Source: an uncultured Ruminococcus sp.
GTDB taxonomy: Bacteria > Bacillota > Clostridia > Oscillospirales > Acutalibacteraceae
Assembly (NCBI GenBank): GCA_902792115.1
Contig: CADAYJ010000010.1
Span: 42,701 to 86,095 of the forward strand
Direction of reading: 5' to 3'
Length of the DNA: 43,395 nucleotides
The position numbers were made by a program, and so were the translations under genes. Under the pieces are notes generated by a model, which was not told where the DNA came from, made no database searches, and was given only the letters and a program-made list of their open reading frames with translations. Shown piece by piece: positions 17,325 to 26,127 of the stretch (its first letter is position 1; the number at the start of each line of letters is the position of its first letter).

Positions 17325-19346
17325 ATGAGAATCACAGATCTTTTAAAGAAGCAGTCCGTCAAGATCGGCGTGTCCGTCAAGGACAAGGGCGAGGCGATCG
17401 AGAAGCTCGTTTCGCTGCACGACAAGTGCGGCAATTTGAAGGACAGAGCCGCGTTCAAGGAGGGAATCCTCAAGCGCGAGGAGATGGGCACAACGGCTAT
17501 CGGAATGGAGATCGCTATTCCGCACGCCAAGAGTGAGGCTGTCAAGGCTCCGGCGCTCGCCGCGATAACGGTACCCGACGGCGTGGATTACGGCTCGCCC
17601 GACGGAGAACCGTGCAAGCTGGTGTTCATGATCGCTGCCACTACCGACGGCGACGTTCACCTTGAGGTGCTCGCGAGAATGATGCAGATGCTCATGGATA
17701 TGGACTTCACGGCGAAGCTGAAAGCCGCGAAGAACGCCGAAGAATTCCTCAGGCTGATCGATGAGAAGGAAACGGAAAAGTTCCCGGAGGAAGCGAAGAA
17801 GGACGAAAAGAAGGACGAGAAGAAGGAAGACAAAAAGGACGCGAAGAAGCCCGAGGGCGGCAAGGACGGGCGGATAAGAGTTCTCGCCGTTACGGCCTGT
17901 CCAACCGGCATCGCTCACACGTATATGGCGGCTGAGGCGCTCAACAAGGCTGCCGAGGGTATGGGCGTCACGATCAAGGTCGAGACGAACGGCTCCGGCG
18001 GCGCGAAAAACGTCCTTACGGCAAAGGAGATCGCCGATTGCGACGGGATCATTATAGCTGCGGACAAGAGCGTCGAAACGGCGCGCTTCGACGGCAGACC
18101 GGTCTACTCCACAAAGGTTGCAGACGGTATCCACAAGCCGGAGGAGCTTATCAATAAGATCATCAACAAGGAAGCACCCGTGTTCCACTCCGACAAGAAA
18201 GCGGAGGCGGTATCCTCCGACGGCGGCGAGAGTTTGGGCAGAAGGCTCTACAAGCACCTGATGAACGGCGTATCGCATATGCTGCCGTTCGTCGTCGCAG
18301 GCGGCATATTTATCGCGGTGGCGTTCCTGATCGACACAGCGAGCGGCGTTGACGCTGCAGGCAACAGTGCCTTCGGCACCGTCAATCCCGTTGCCGCATG
18401 GTTCAAGACGATAGGCGGCTGCGCCTTCAACTTCATGCTGCCGCTGCTGGCAGGCTTTATCGCGATGTCGATCGCAGACCGTCCCGGTCTTCTTGTCGGT
18501 ATCGTAGGCGGTCTGCTCGCCTCGAACGGCGCGACGTTCGCCGATCCGGGCGCAGCTTCAACTGTGCCGTCGGGTTTCCTCGGCGCACTGCTCGCCGGCT
18601 TCCTCGCAGGCTTGCTGATGAAGCTCTTTGAGAAGCTCTGCGACAATCTGCCCCACGCGCTCGAAGGCATCAAGCCGGTGCTGATCTATCCGCTCGCAGG
18701 TCTAGGCATCGTCGGCGTTATGATGTGCGCCGTCAATCCGATCATGGCTGTTATCAACACCGGACTCAACAACGGTCTCACATGGCTTTCCGACCACAAC
18801 CTCGGCATACTTCTCGGCTGCATACTCGGTGCGATGATGTCCATCGACATGGGCGGCCCGTTCAACAAGGCGGCTTACGTTTTCGGCACCGGTATGCTCA
18901 CAACGGCGGCTACGACTTCCGATCCAGCGGTACAGACAGTCTGCTACCAGGTAATGGCTTCCGTCATGATCGGCGGCATGGTTCCACCGATCGCGATCGC
19001 CCTTTCAACGACGATCTTCGGCAAATTCTGGAGTGCAGATGAGCGCAAGAACGGCGTTGTAAACTTCATAATGGGGCTTTCGTTCATTACTGAGGGCGCG
19101 ATCCCGTACGCGGCTTCGTATCCGCTAAAGGTCATTCCGTCGTGTGCGCTCGGCGCAGCGACAGCAGGCGCTCTCTCGTGGGCGTTCGGCTGCACGCTCA
19201 TGGCTCCTCACGGAGGAATATTCGTCGTCGCGACGATCGGCAATCCGCTGCTCTACCTGCTCGCGCTGCTCATCGGCTCGGCTGTGGGTGCGCTGCTGCT
19301 GACGTTCCTTAAAAGCCTGGACTTCAAAAAGGACGCGAAAAAGTGA
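17325..19346 (+). CDS. fruA: Fructose-specific PTS transporter EIIABC
   Basis: Imports fructose while phosphorylating it to fructose 1-phosphate. 673 residues in the order A-B-C. EIIA (about 1-150) has the phospho-His in MEIAIPHAKSEA. A highly charged Lys/Asp/Glu linker (about 155-180) leads to EIIB, with its phospho-Cys in VTACPTGIAHTYMAAEAL. EIIC (about 300-670) has many membrane segments, including GIFIAVAFLIDTASG and MSIDMGGPFNKAAYVFGTG. A strong AAAAAGGGGG site precedes the ATG. A 106-bp gap with a hairpin separates it from fruK. HPr and Enzyme I genes follow, so the cluster supplies all phosphotransfer steps. Confidence 0.95.
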   Translation: MRITDLLKKQSVKIGVSVKDKGEAIEKLVSLHDKCGNLKDRAAFKEGILKREEMGTTAIGMEIAIPHAKSEAVKAPALAAITVPDGVDYGSPDGEPCKLVFMIAATTDGDVHLEVLARMMQMLMDMDFTAKLKAAKNAEEFLRLIDEKETEKFPEEAKKDEKKDEKKEDKKDAKKPEGGKDGRIRVLAVTACPTGIAHTYMAAEALNKAAEGMGVTIKVETNGSGGAKNVLTAKEIADCDGIIIAADKSVETARFDGRPVYSTKVADGIHKPEELINKIINKEAPVFHSDKKAEAVSSDGGESLGRRLYKHLMNGVSHMLPFVVAGGIFIAVAFLIDTASGVDAAGNSAFGTVNPVAAWFKTIGGCAFNFMLPLLAGFIAMSIADRPGLLVGIVGGLLASNGATFADPGAASTVPSGFLGALLAGFLAGLLMKLFEKLCDNLPHALEGIKPVLIYPLAGLGIVGVMMCAVNPIMAVINTGLNNGLTWLSDHNLGILLGCILGAMMSIDMGGPFNKAAYVFGTGMLTTAATTSDPAVQTVCYQVMASVMIGGMVPPIAIALSTTIFGKFWSADERKNGVVNFIMGLSFITEGAIPYAASYPLKVIPSCALGAATAGALSWAFGCTLMAPHGGIFVVATIGNPLLYLLALLIGSAVGALLLTFLKSLDFKKDAKK

Positions 19347-19457
19347 TCCTTTGAAAATTATCAAGTATTTACAATATTATTGATCCCCCAATTAATTCTT
19401 GAAACAATTTACAGCACAATTTCACAAAATCAGCATAAAGCCTAACTTTCTTACATT

Positions 19458-19718
19458 TTGTCTCTGGAAAAATTCATCCCGAACGCGCAGGGCTTCCACA
19501 TGAGACCTGCATCTGTATTCGCTTCCGCAATGGGTAAGTACCCCTGCGCCGTTTCGATCATGCACAACGGCAATACGATCAACGCAAAGAGCACGCTCAA
19601 CCTGATTGCTGCCTGCCTGAAGTGCGGCACGGAGATCGAGCTTGTATGCGACGGCGACAAGGAGAACGAGGCCCTTGCCGAGGGCGCAAAGATGATCGAG
19701 GACGGCTTCGGCGAGTAA
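19458..19718 (+). CDS. ptsH: Phosphocarrier protein HPr, with no clear ribosome-binding site
   Basis: Carries phosphate from Enzyme I to EIIA. The product (about 86 residues) has the active His in GFHMRPAS (Met replaces the common Ala after His) and the regulatory Ser in INAKSTLN, the site used by HPr kinase in Firmicutes. It ends MIEDGFGE, much like Bacillus HPr. The start is unusual. The frame is open only from 19446, its only start-like codons are ATT (19455), TTG (19458) and CTG, and no purine-rich Shine-Dalgarno is present in an AT-rich upstream tract. An ATT start would place the active His at residue 15, as in other HPr proteins; TTG puts it at 14. Identity is secure, start is not. Confidence 0.85.
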   Translation: MSLEKFIPNAQGFHMRPASVFASAMGKYPCAVSIMHNGNTINAKSTLNLIAACLKCGTEIELVCDGDKENEALAEGAKMIEDGFGE

Positions 19719-19726
19719 TGACCGCA

Positions 19727-19797
19727 AATGAAGGGTGAAAGCCGCGGGAGCGCTCCGCAATGCTGTCAGGCGCGCTTCCGCAGCTTTCAGTTTTATC
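19727..19797. repeat. Long imperfect inverted repeat between ptsH and ptsI
   Basis: TGAAAGCCGCGGGAGCGC pairs with GCGCGCTTCCGCAGCTTTCA across a short loop, followed by GTTTTATCC. The right arm shares CGCTTCCGCAGCTTT with the palindrome upstream of fruA. It may attenuate transcription between ptsH and ptsI or be a dispersed repeat copy. Confidence 0.5.
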
Positions 19798-19833
19798 CGT
19801 TTACATGGAAACTGCAAAAATGGGGGTGACCTT

Positions 19834-21534
19834 ATGATAAAGGGCATAGGCGTGTCCGCCGGCGTAGGTATCGGCAGGATACTGCTTGTTGAGGAGCATT
19901 CGCTCGAATACACGCCGCACGAGGTGAAGGACACCGAGGCGGAGCAGGCCCGTTTCAACGGCGCTGTTGAGACGTTCTGCAGGAATACGGAGGCTCAGGC
20001 GGAGGCGCTGAAAGCGTCCGCGGGAGCGAAGGAGGCTGAGATCATGCTCGGCCACATCAGCATCGTTCAGGATCCGTACCTGATCGGTGAGGTGGAGAAG
20101 AAGATTGCCGGCGGAACGTGCGCGGAGGCGGCATTTGAAGAGATGTGCGATATGTTTATCCAGGTGTTCTCCGCGTCCGGCGACGATATGACGATGCAGA
20201 GAGCGGCAGACGTCCGCGACGTCAAGGCAGGCGTGCTAGGCCTACTGCTCGGAGTGAGCGACGTCAAGCTCTCCGACGCGCCGCCCTCGACGATACTCTG
20301 CGCGAAGGAGCTTACTCCCTCGATGATCGCGGAGATAAAGAAGGAGAATATCGTCGGGATAATCACCGAGACGGGCAGCACGACGTCTCACAGCGCGATA
20401 CTTGCGCGCGTGCTTGAGATCCCCGCCGTAATGAGCGTTCCCGATATCATGAGCTGCGCGAAGAACACGCAGGAGGCGATCGTGGACGGCGGCGACGGCT
20501 GCGTTATCCTTGCGCCCGATGACGTACAGCTCGGCGAATACACGAGGAAGCGCGAGCGCCTTCTTGAGGAGCGCCGCGAGCTTGAAAAATACCGCGGCAG
20601 ACCGACTCAGTCCGCCGACGGAACGGTCTACGAGCTTGTGTGCAATATCGGAAAGCCGCAGGACGCCGCAAAGGCGCTCGAATTCGACGGCGAGGGCGTT
20701 GGCCTTTTCAGAACGGAATTCCTGTTTATGGACAAGACGTCCGTACCTACGGAGGAGGAGCAGTTCACTGAGTACAAGAAGGCTGCCGTTATCCTCAAGG
20801 GCAGGCCGCTTATCATCAGAACGCTCGATATAGGCGGCGACAAGGATATACCGTACCTCGGGCTTGCGAAGGAGGAGAACCCGTTCATGGGCTTCCGCGC
20901 GATCCGCTACTGCCTGAAAAACCGCGAGCTTTTCAGAACACAGCTTCGGGCAATACTCCGCGCGAGCGCCTTCGGCAATGTGAGCATCATGTTCCCGCTG
21001 ATAACGTGCGTTGACGAGGTGCGCGAGGGCAAGGCGCTTGTTGAGGAGCTTAAATCGGAGCTTCGCGCCGAGGGTACGCAGTTTGATGAGAATATCAAGG
21101 TCGGCATAATGACCGAGACGGCTGCGTCGGGCATCATCGCGGATCTTCTCGCGAAGGAGTGCGACTTTTTCAGTATCGGCACGAACGATCTCACCGGCTA
21201 CACGATGGCGGCAGACCGCGGCAACAGCGACGTATCGTACCTCTACTCTGCTCTCCAGCCGAGCGTCCTTCGTATGATCCGCTCGATCATACGGGCAGGC
21301 AGAGAGTGCGGCATACCCGTCGGTATGTGCGGCGAGGCGGCTGCCGATCCGATGATGATACCGCTGCTGATCTCGTTCGGACTCACGGAATTCAGCGTAT
21401 CGGCGCCGAGCGTCCTGCGCGTCCGCAAGAGCATATCCTGCTGGACGAAGGAACGCGCCGACGAGGTTGCCGAGAAGGTGATGTCGCTTTCCACACAGAG
21501 CGAGGTGCGCGACTACCTCAAAACAGTCGTATGA
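19834..21534 (+). CDS. ptsI: PTS Enzyme I (phosphoenolpyruvate-protein phosphotransferase)
   Basis: Takes phosphate from PEP and passes it to HPr. 566 residues with an N-terminal HPr-binding/phospho-His domain (active His in GSTTSHSAILAR) and a PEP-binding TIM-barrel domain (DGEGVGLFRTEFLF, then GTNDLTGYTMAADRGN). The cysteine in GIPVGMCGEAAADP matches the catalytic site. The start at 19834 (MIKGIGVSAGVGIGRILLVE) is chosen because GGGGGTG lies just upstream; longer in-frame extension to 19735 crosses the hairpin and lacks a signal. It is the last gene of the fructose/PTS cluster, followed by a strong hairpin at 21571. Confidence 0.96.
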   Translation: MIKGIGVSAGVGIGRILLVEEHSLEYTPHEVKDTEAEQARFNGAVETFCRNTEAQAEALKASAGAKEAEIMLGHISIVQDPYLIGEVEKKIAGGTCAEAAFEEMCDMFIQVFSASGDDMTMQRAADVRDVKAGVLGLLLGVSDVKLSDAPPSTILCAKELTPSMIAEIKKENIVGIITETGSTTSHSAILARVLEIPAVMSVPDIMSCAKNTQEAIVDGGDGCVILAPDDVQLGEYTRKRERLLEERRELEKYRGRPTQSADGTVYELVCNIGKPQDAAKALEFDGEGVGLFRTEFLFMDKTSVPTEEEQFTEYKKAAVILKGRPLIIRTLDIGGDKDIPYLGLAKEENPFMGFRAIRYCLKNRELFRTQLRAILRASAFGNVSIMFPLITCVDEVREGKALVEELKSELRAEGTQFDENIKVGIMTETAASGIIADLLAKECDFFSIGTNDLTGYTMAADRGNSDVSYLYSALQPSVLRMIRSIIRAGRECGIPVGMCGEAAADPMMIPLLISFGLTEFSVSAPSVLRVRKSISCWTKERADEVAEKVMSLSTQSEVRDYLKTVV

Positions 21535-21570
21535 CCGCGTCACGCGGACAAATATCATTAACTGAATCGG

Positions 21571-21612
21571 GGAGAGCCGGAGCCTTCATTAACGAGGACT
21601 CCGGCTCTCTCC
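21571..21612 (+). terminator. Strong hairpin after ptsI
   Basis: AGAGCCGGAG (21573-21582) and CTCCGGCTCT (21599-21608) form a 10-bp perfect stem with flanking G/C pairs. There is no T-run directly after it, so it may stabilise the 3' end rather than terminate alone. The 190 bp that follow show no convincing gene. Confidence 0.5.
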
Positions 21613-21733
21613 TGCGCGCGTTAAAGCGGATCGAGAATGAAGAAGCTCAGGGGCGGTTTATCGGGATCCTGTATAACCATTGCTAACGAGTAAAACTGGT
21701 GCGGCTCGCTGTTGATCTGCGGTAATAAAAATG

Positions 21734-21762
21734 TTGCGTTTTAGCGGCGGTTGGTGTATAAT
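21734..21762 (+). promoter_or_regulatory. Promoter of the Ntn-hydrolase gene
   Basis: TTGCGT (21734-21739) and TATAAT (21757-21762), 17-bp spacer, 42 bp before the start codon. Confidence 0.6.
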
Positions 21763-21804
21763 AAAAAGGTATAGTTATTTATCCTTTTCTTACGGAGGGG
21801 TAGT

Positions 21805-22926
21805 ATGAAGAAAGCTATGAAGGCGGTCAGCTACGTGCTGGTCGCTTTGCTGGTCGTTACCCTCAGTGCGGCGGCGGTGATCTATATGCCGGAGATCCGG
21901 ACGATGTCGTCGCTGAAGCCTATCGAAGGCACTAACCTCTATACGATGGAGTATTTCGCCGATTACCATTTCGACGACTTCCTTGAACAGGGCGCGGGCA
22001 GCAATATTGAATACTATAAATATGTAAACGGCGTTATCGACAATGCCGTGAGCATCGGACTTACGAAGGAAAACATGACGGACGCCTGTTCCGCATTTAC
22101 GTTCAGGGACAGAGGCGGCAGAAGGTATATGGCGCGCAATTACGATTACCGCACGAACCCCGTGATGCTGCTCGTCACAAGCCCGGAGAATGCGTACAAG
22201 TCCATCTCCACCGTCAATCTCAACTGTCTTGGCTTCAACAGCGAGAATGCCCCGAAGCTGCTTGACATGAGGCTTTTCGGAGCGCCGTATTTTCCGACGG
22301 ACGGCGTAAACGAGAAGGGCATCAGCGTGTCGCTTCTCCAGGTCAATTTCTCGCGAAAGCAGAAGGACGATTCAAAAACGACGATCGGCATATACGCCGC
22401 CGTTCGCCTTATCCTTGACCACGCCGACACGGTAGATAAGGCCGTTGAGCTGCTTGAGGGGTACAATATGTATTTCGATCAGGCGCTGATGGCGCACCTG
22501 TTCGTCGCGGACAGCAAGGGCAACAGCGAGCTTATCGAATTCGTGAACGGGCAGACGTACGTTATCGAGAATTTCGAGCCGTTCCAGATCGCTTCAAATT
22601 TCAACGACACAGAGGAGCATTTCGACTCCGAGGGCTACGTGAAGCCGCAGGAATACACGCGCTGGCTGCGAAATCCGGGCGGCGTAAGCCCTTACGACAG
22701 CGAGTACAGCGCGTATATCCGCTACGACTATATGCGCGACTCTCTCTACAATTCGAGCGGAATACTCTCGCTTGAGGACGCATTCGGTCTTCTTGAAAGC
22801 GTGGCGTCGCCGTCAAATCTGCAATACTCCGTCGTGTACAACATGACCGATCTGCAGGCGACCGTCATTACGGACAACGACTGGGAAAAGAAAACGACGG
22901 CGGCCTTGTCAAATGTAAGGAAATAG
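21805..22926 (+). CDS. Membrane-anchored linear amide C-N hydrolase (choloylglycine hydrolase/C45-like Ntn hydrolase)
   Basis: 373 residues. An N-terminal hydrophobic segment (about 7-28) forms a signal anchor or signal peptide. The catalytic Cys95 lies in TDACSAFTF, Arg111 and Asp114 in RNYDY. The Cys+16 and Cys+19 spacing equals that of Cys2, Arg18 and Asp21 in bile salt hydrolases. Unlike those enzymes the Cys is internal, so cleavage before Cys95 or a C45-type acyltransferase arrangement is expected. Substrate is unknown; bile salts, acyl-homoserine lactones, penicillins and N-acyl amino acids are all possibilities in this superfamily. GGAGGGG precedes the ATG. A CPBP protease gene follows with a 9-bp gap. 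Confidence 0.82.
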   Translation: MKKAMKAVSYVLVALLVVTLSAAAVIYMPEIRTMSSLKPIEGTNLYTMEYFADYHFDDFLEQGAGSNIEYYKYVNGVIDNAVSIGLTKENMTDACSAFTFRDRGGRRYMARNYDYRTNPVMLLVTSPENAYKSISTVNLNCLGFNSENAPKLLDMRLFGAPYFPTDGVNEKGISVSLLQVNFSRKQKDDSKTTIGIYAAVRLILDHADTVDKAVELLEGYNMYFDQALMAHLFVADSKGNSELIEFVNGQTYVIENFEPFQIASNFNDTEEHFDSEGYVKPQEYTRWLRNPGGVSPYDSEYSAYIRYDYMRDSLYNSSGILSLEDAFGLLESVASPSNLQYSVVYNMTDLQATVITDNDWEKKTTAALSNVRK

Positions 22927-22935
22927 GTGGTACGA

Positions 22936-23649
22936 TTGCCCGAAAATAAAAAAATCAGCCGGGTTCCGCTCGCGGTACTCGCCGCTTATACACTGCTGCT
23001 TTACGCCGCATGGACGGCATACCACGTTCTGCTGCAGCCGCGCATCGACGCAATACCGAACGAGCTGCTGTCGTCGCTGCTGGGAGACGGGCTTGTCAAG
23101 AATCTGCTGTGGACGCTGCCTGCGGCTGTGCTTATCAAAAAGTACGCGGGAGCGCTCGCCGTTTCCCCGCGCGAATTCCTCACATGGAAAAAGGGATACG
23201 CCGTATACCTTCTGATATTTCCCGCCTTTGCCGCGTACATCGCTCTCGGACTTTTCTCTCACAAGCAGCCGCCGGCGTTTACGATAACTGTTTCAGAGGC
23301 GGTGACGGTGATCTTCGTCGGCGTGACGGAGGAGCTTGTTTTCAGAGGGTGGCTGCTGAACGCCTCCGCGAAATACATACCCGAAAAAGCCCGGACGGAG
23401 AGCGGCGAGGAAACGATCCCTTGGGGAGAATACGCCGTGATCGCGGTGAACGCCGTGCTCTTTCTGCTCGTTCACTTTCCGCGCTGGATCATGACGGGGC
23501 AATTCGCCGCGAACTTCGCGTCGCTGGGATTCCTGTCGATCATCATGCTGAGCGTGGTTTTCTCCCTTGTATTCCTGCGCACAAAAAACCTGCTTCTTCC
23601 GATTATACTCCATATGTTCTGGGATTTCCTTGTGTTTTTTCTATATTAA
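22936..23649 (+). CDS. CPBP-family intramembrane metalloprotease (CAAX protease-like)
   Basis: About 237 residues with several membrane helices. The family motifs are visible: EELVFRGWLLN (the EExxxR motif), a His in FLLVHFPRW, and ILHMFWDF with His and Asp. Such proteins cleave within or near membranes in Firmicutes; some give bacteriocin immunity. TTG at 22936 is chosen over GTG at 22927 because AGGTGG sits five bases before it and overlaps the stop of the preceding Ntn hydrolase gene. Coupling suggests a joint role at the membrane, for example processing the hydrolase, but that is inference. Confidence 0.85.
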   Translation: MPENKKISRVPLAVLAAYTLLLYAAWTAYHVLLQPRIDAIPNELLSSLLGDGLVKNLLWTLPAAVLIKKYAGALAVSPREFLTWKKGYAVYLLIFPAFAAYIALGLFSHKQPPAFTITVSEAVTVIFVGVTEELVFRGWLLNASAKYIPEKARTESGEETIPWGEYAVIAVNAVLFLLVHFPRWIMTGQFAANFASLGFLSIIMLSVVFSLVFLRTKNLLLPIILHMFWDFLVFFLY

Positions 23650-23669
23650 CGAAATTAATGAATAAATAA

Positions 23670-23731
23670 AGGGCAGCTCTAAAAACCTTCTGCGGCACAT
23701 CTGAACGACAATAGGTTTTTAGAGCTGCCCT
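23670..23731 (+). terminator. Terminator of the CPBP gene: 19-bp perfect inverted repeat
   Basis: AGGGCAGCTCTAAAAACCT (23670-23688) and its exact reverse complement (23713-23731) flank a 24-nt loop. It is flanked by an A/T-rich run. Terminator is the simplest reading; the perfect ends also resemble a miniature repeat. Confidence 0.65.
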
Positions 23732-23777
23732 AAAAAAATTTCGGAACGGTGTCGAGCCTTCCGAAATTTTTGTTTTT
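23732..23777. terminator. Bidirectional terminator between CPBP and histidine kinase genes
   Basis: AAAAATTTCGGAA (23734-23746) and TTCCGAAATTTTT (23759-23771) form a perfect 13-bp stem, with T-runs on both strands. It serves the minus-strand kinase gene and backs up the plus-strand terminator. Confidence 0.85.
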
Positions 23778-23780
23778 ATG

Positions 23781-25100
23781 CTATTTGTTGACCTTGCTTC
23801 TCTTCGGCAGATGCACTATCACGTGGATAATGTCTTCGTCCATCTCTACGTAAACAACGCCCTTGTACGATTCGGTGATGCGCTGGACGGTGCTGAGACC
23901 AAGCCCCTCGTGGTTCTTTTTGCCGGAGTAGCTGTATTCAAACATACGCGAAAGCTCCTCCGCGCTGCCGGCGAATTTGTTGGAGACGTCGATCACGGCG
24001 GAGTCGGCGGTGTCGTGCATTTTGACGACGATCCCGTATTCGCGGTCGGTCTGCGCGGCGACGGCGTCGATCGCGTTCTGGAGAAGGTTGCCGAGTATCC
24101 TGTTTATCTCGTACCCCTCCGGCGCCAGTCCGCGCAGATTCGTCGTGATATCGAACTTCATTCTGATCCCGTTGCTCTCGGCGTCGGAGCGGTAGGCGTA
24201 GAGCATAGCGCTGATCGACGTGTCGTGGATCGGGAGCACCTCGTTGACGTATTCCGTCTCTGCAACCATCTTCTTGACGTAGGCGCGGCACTCGTCATAC
24301 TTATGAGCTTCAAGCAGACCGTTTACGGCGTGGAGGTGGAGATTAAAGTCGTGGCGCTGTGCGCGGATCATCTTGATGAACGATTTCAGCTCCTTCTGGT
24401 GCTGCTTTTCCTGCTCGGAGATGTCGGAGAGAATGTAGTACTCAACGAGCATTTTGAGCATGATAAAGCTGATGAAGATGTACACGAGCGAGAAGAAGAA
24501 CTCGAAGCCGATGTACAGCATCTGGTTTTCCGACGGGCTGATGAAGTTCGTGGACATATAGATGCCGAAGACGATAACGACGGTGAGCACCATCAGAAAC
24601 GAGAATATCATTATCCTGTTGTACTTCATTCGCGGATCCTCGTGGGCGAAGAAATCGCGCATCCACGAGCTGCTGAAAAACGACACCTTCTTGATTATGA
24701 CGATCGCAAACGCTGCCGCGATTATCAGAAGGTACACGAGCATGTAAATGAGCATCGTGTAGTCGCTCTCGACTTTATCTATCGTTCGCAGACCGATAAA
24801 CCGCAGGTAGATGTAGTAGTTCAGGACGAGCGTCGTACTCATCGCGAACGTGAGCATTTTCTCAAACGTGCGCTTCCTGTCGAAAAGTATCCGCCCGAGC
24901 GTCCACACGACGAGCAGGGCGATGAGCGTGATATCGGTAAAACGTCCGTTCGTAAACAACCATACGCCGCCGCCGATCAATACGAACGCGGCGATCGCGA
25001 TCATCTCTCCGAGCTTCAGCCGCGTGTTGAGCCAGAGCATCAGGCTCATGATAACGCCGACAGTAAGGCCGAAAACGAGAGACACAAGAAACTGCAGCAA
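23781..25100 (-). CDS. AgrC-like GHKL sensor histidine kinase
   Basis: About 439 residues. The first ~220 contain six or seven membrane helices (for example LVFGLTVGVIMSLMLWLN and IMIFSFLMVLTVVIVFGIYM). A dimerisation region with phospho-His in RAQRHDFNLHLHAVNGLLE follows. The C-terminal GHKL ATPase domain has an N-box (ILGNLLQNAIDAV) and a G-box (HEGLGLSTVQRI). The architecture matches peptide-sensing AgrC/ComD-type kinases that pair with LytTR regulators, and such a regulator lies at 26580-27353. TTG at 25100 is preferred because the GGAAGG site lies 9 bp before it; GTG at 25109 would abut the site. Signal is unknown; no AgrD-like peptide or AgrB was seen. Confidence 0.88.
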   Translation of the reverse strand: MLQFLVSLVFGLTVGVIMSLMLWLNTRLKLGEMIAIAAFVLIGGGVWLFTNGRFTDITLIALLVVWTLGRILFDRKRTFEKMLTFAMSTTLVLNYYIYLRFIGLRTIDKVESDYTMLIYMLVYLLIIAAAFAIVIIKKVSFFSSSWMRDFFAHEDPRMKYNRIMIFSFLMVLTVVIVFGIYMSTNFISPSENQMLYIGFEFFFSLVYIFISFIMLKMLVEYYILSDISEQEKQHQKELKSFIKMIRAQRHDFNLHLHAVNGLLEAHKYDECRAYVKKMVAETEYVNEVLPIHDTSISAMLYAYRSDAESNGIRMKFDITTNLRGLAPEGYEINRILGNLLQNAIDAVAAQTDREYGIVVKMHDTADSAVIDVSNKFAGSAEELSRMFEYSYSGKKNHEGLGLSTVQRITESYKGVVYVEMDEDIIHVIVHLPKRSKVNK

Positions 25101-25146
25101 GTAGATCACCCTTCCTTTTTCAGATAAATAATCATTGTCGCCGTAT

Positions 25147-26082
25147 TCACCGCAGAGCTTCCGCGAGCGTCATCATCACGGGAATCGTGACGATAGAGGA
25201 GAATGTTCCGAAGAGAACGAGGTTCGCGGCGGTCTCCTGCCCCTCGCCGATCATCTCGGAGTAGTTGAGAACTACGCTTGCGATCGGGCAGCAGCAGATT
25301 ATGTAAAACGTGAGCTTCATATTCAGCTCGATCGGCAGGAAAAATACGGCGATGAAGCCGAGCAGCGGCATTACAAACTGCTTTAGAAAGAGCACGAAGT
25401 AATTGAGCTTGCTCGTCACGACCTTCGACAGCGGTACGCACGCGAGCCGCATTCCCATGATGAGCATACATAGCGGCGTTGTCATTTTTCCGAGGAGAAA
25501 TATCGCGTCGCCGAAGACGTTGCCGCCGATGTACGTGTGCGTGAAGAAAAGCGGCAGAGCGACGTAGAGCGCGATCATAGAGGGGTTGAGAAAAAAGTTG
25601 CGCGGCTTTATGTACTTTTTGTCGTTCGCAATGACAGCCGAGGCGATCGTCCAGCCGAGGAGGTTCATCGAGATGCTGTACACCGCCGAAAAAACGACGG
25701 CTGTCGGGTACTCCGGCAAAAGGTGCTCCAGCAGCGGCACACCCATAAACGCGCAGTTGCCAAATGTTCCGGCGATCGTTGCAATGCGGTAGCGCACGTT
25801 TTTGTACCGCTTGCGGAACAGAAGGTAATATGTGCCGAGCAGAAGCGCCTGCATCACGACGGCCATCGCGAAAAAGATCAGCATATTCCTGAAAAGCTGC
25901 GGCGTATACGTTACCTTCTGGAAAGAATACACGACGAGGCACGACTGGCAGACGTACATCAGCACCGTGGCAAACGCCGAAATGCTCTCAGGCTTGATCT
26001 TACCGCTCTTCACAAGAGCATATCCCGGCGCGCTGTAAAGCAGCATCACGCCGACTGTGACGACGGTTACTGTAAATTCCAT
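25147..26082 (-). CDS. AEC-family transporter (auxin efflux carrier type)
   Basis: About 311 residues of mostly hydrophobic sequence forming around ten membrane helices (VTVVTVGVMLLYSAPGYALV near the start, MTTPLCMLIMGMRLACVPLS in the middle). Bacterial AEC proteins export or take up organic acids, such as malate or other dicarboxylates; the substrate here cannot be told. It lies 46 bp upstream of the kinase gene on the same strand, so the two are probably co-transcribed and the carrier may handle a compound linked to the signal. The ATG at 26082 is chosen; a TTG three codons earlier is possible. Shine-Dalgarno is weak. Confidence 0.85.
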   Translation of the reverse strand: MEFTVTVVTVGVMLLYSAPGYALVKSGKIKPESISAFATVLMYVCQSCLVVYSFQKVTYTPQLFRNMLIFFAMAVVMQALLLGTYYLLFRKRYKNVRYRIATIAGTFGNCAFMGVPLLEHLLPEYPTAVVFSAVYSISMNLLGWTIASAVIANDKKYIKPRNFFLNPSMIALYVALPLFFTHTYIGGNVFGDAIFLLGKMTTPLCMLIMGMRLACVPLSKVVTSKLNYFVLFLKQFVMPLLGFIAVFFLPIELNMKLTFYIICCCPIASVVLNYSEMIGEGQETAANLVLFGTFSSIVTIPVMMTLAEALR

Positions 26083-26127
26083 GTTTTTCAATCCGTTTCT
26101 GAGTCAGATTTTTTCCGGGCTGCTACG

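Noticed and set aside
21613..21720. Short open stretch after the ptsI hairpin
   Set aside because: No start signal, too short and no similarity recognised; likely chance.
23778..25127. 449-codon plus-strand frame opposite the histidine kinase
   Set aside because: Unusually long, but the minus-strand frame has clear membrane helices and GHKL motifs, and this frame begins inside the terminator.
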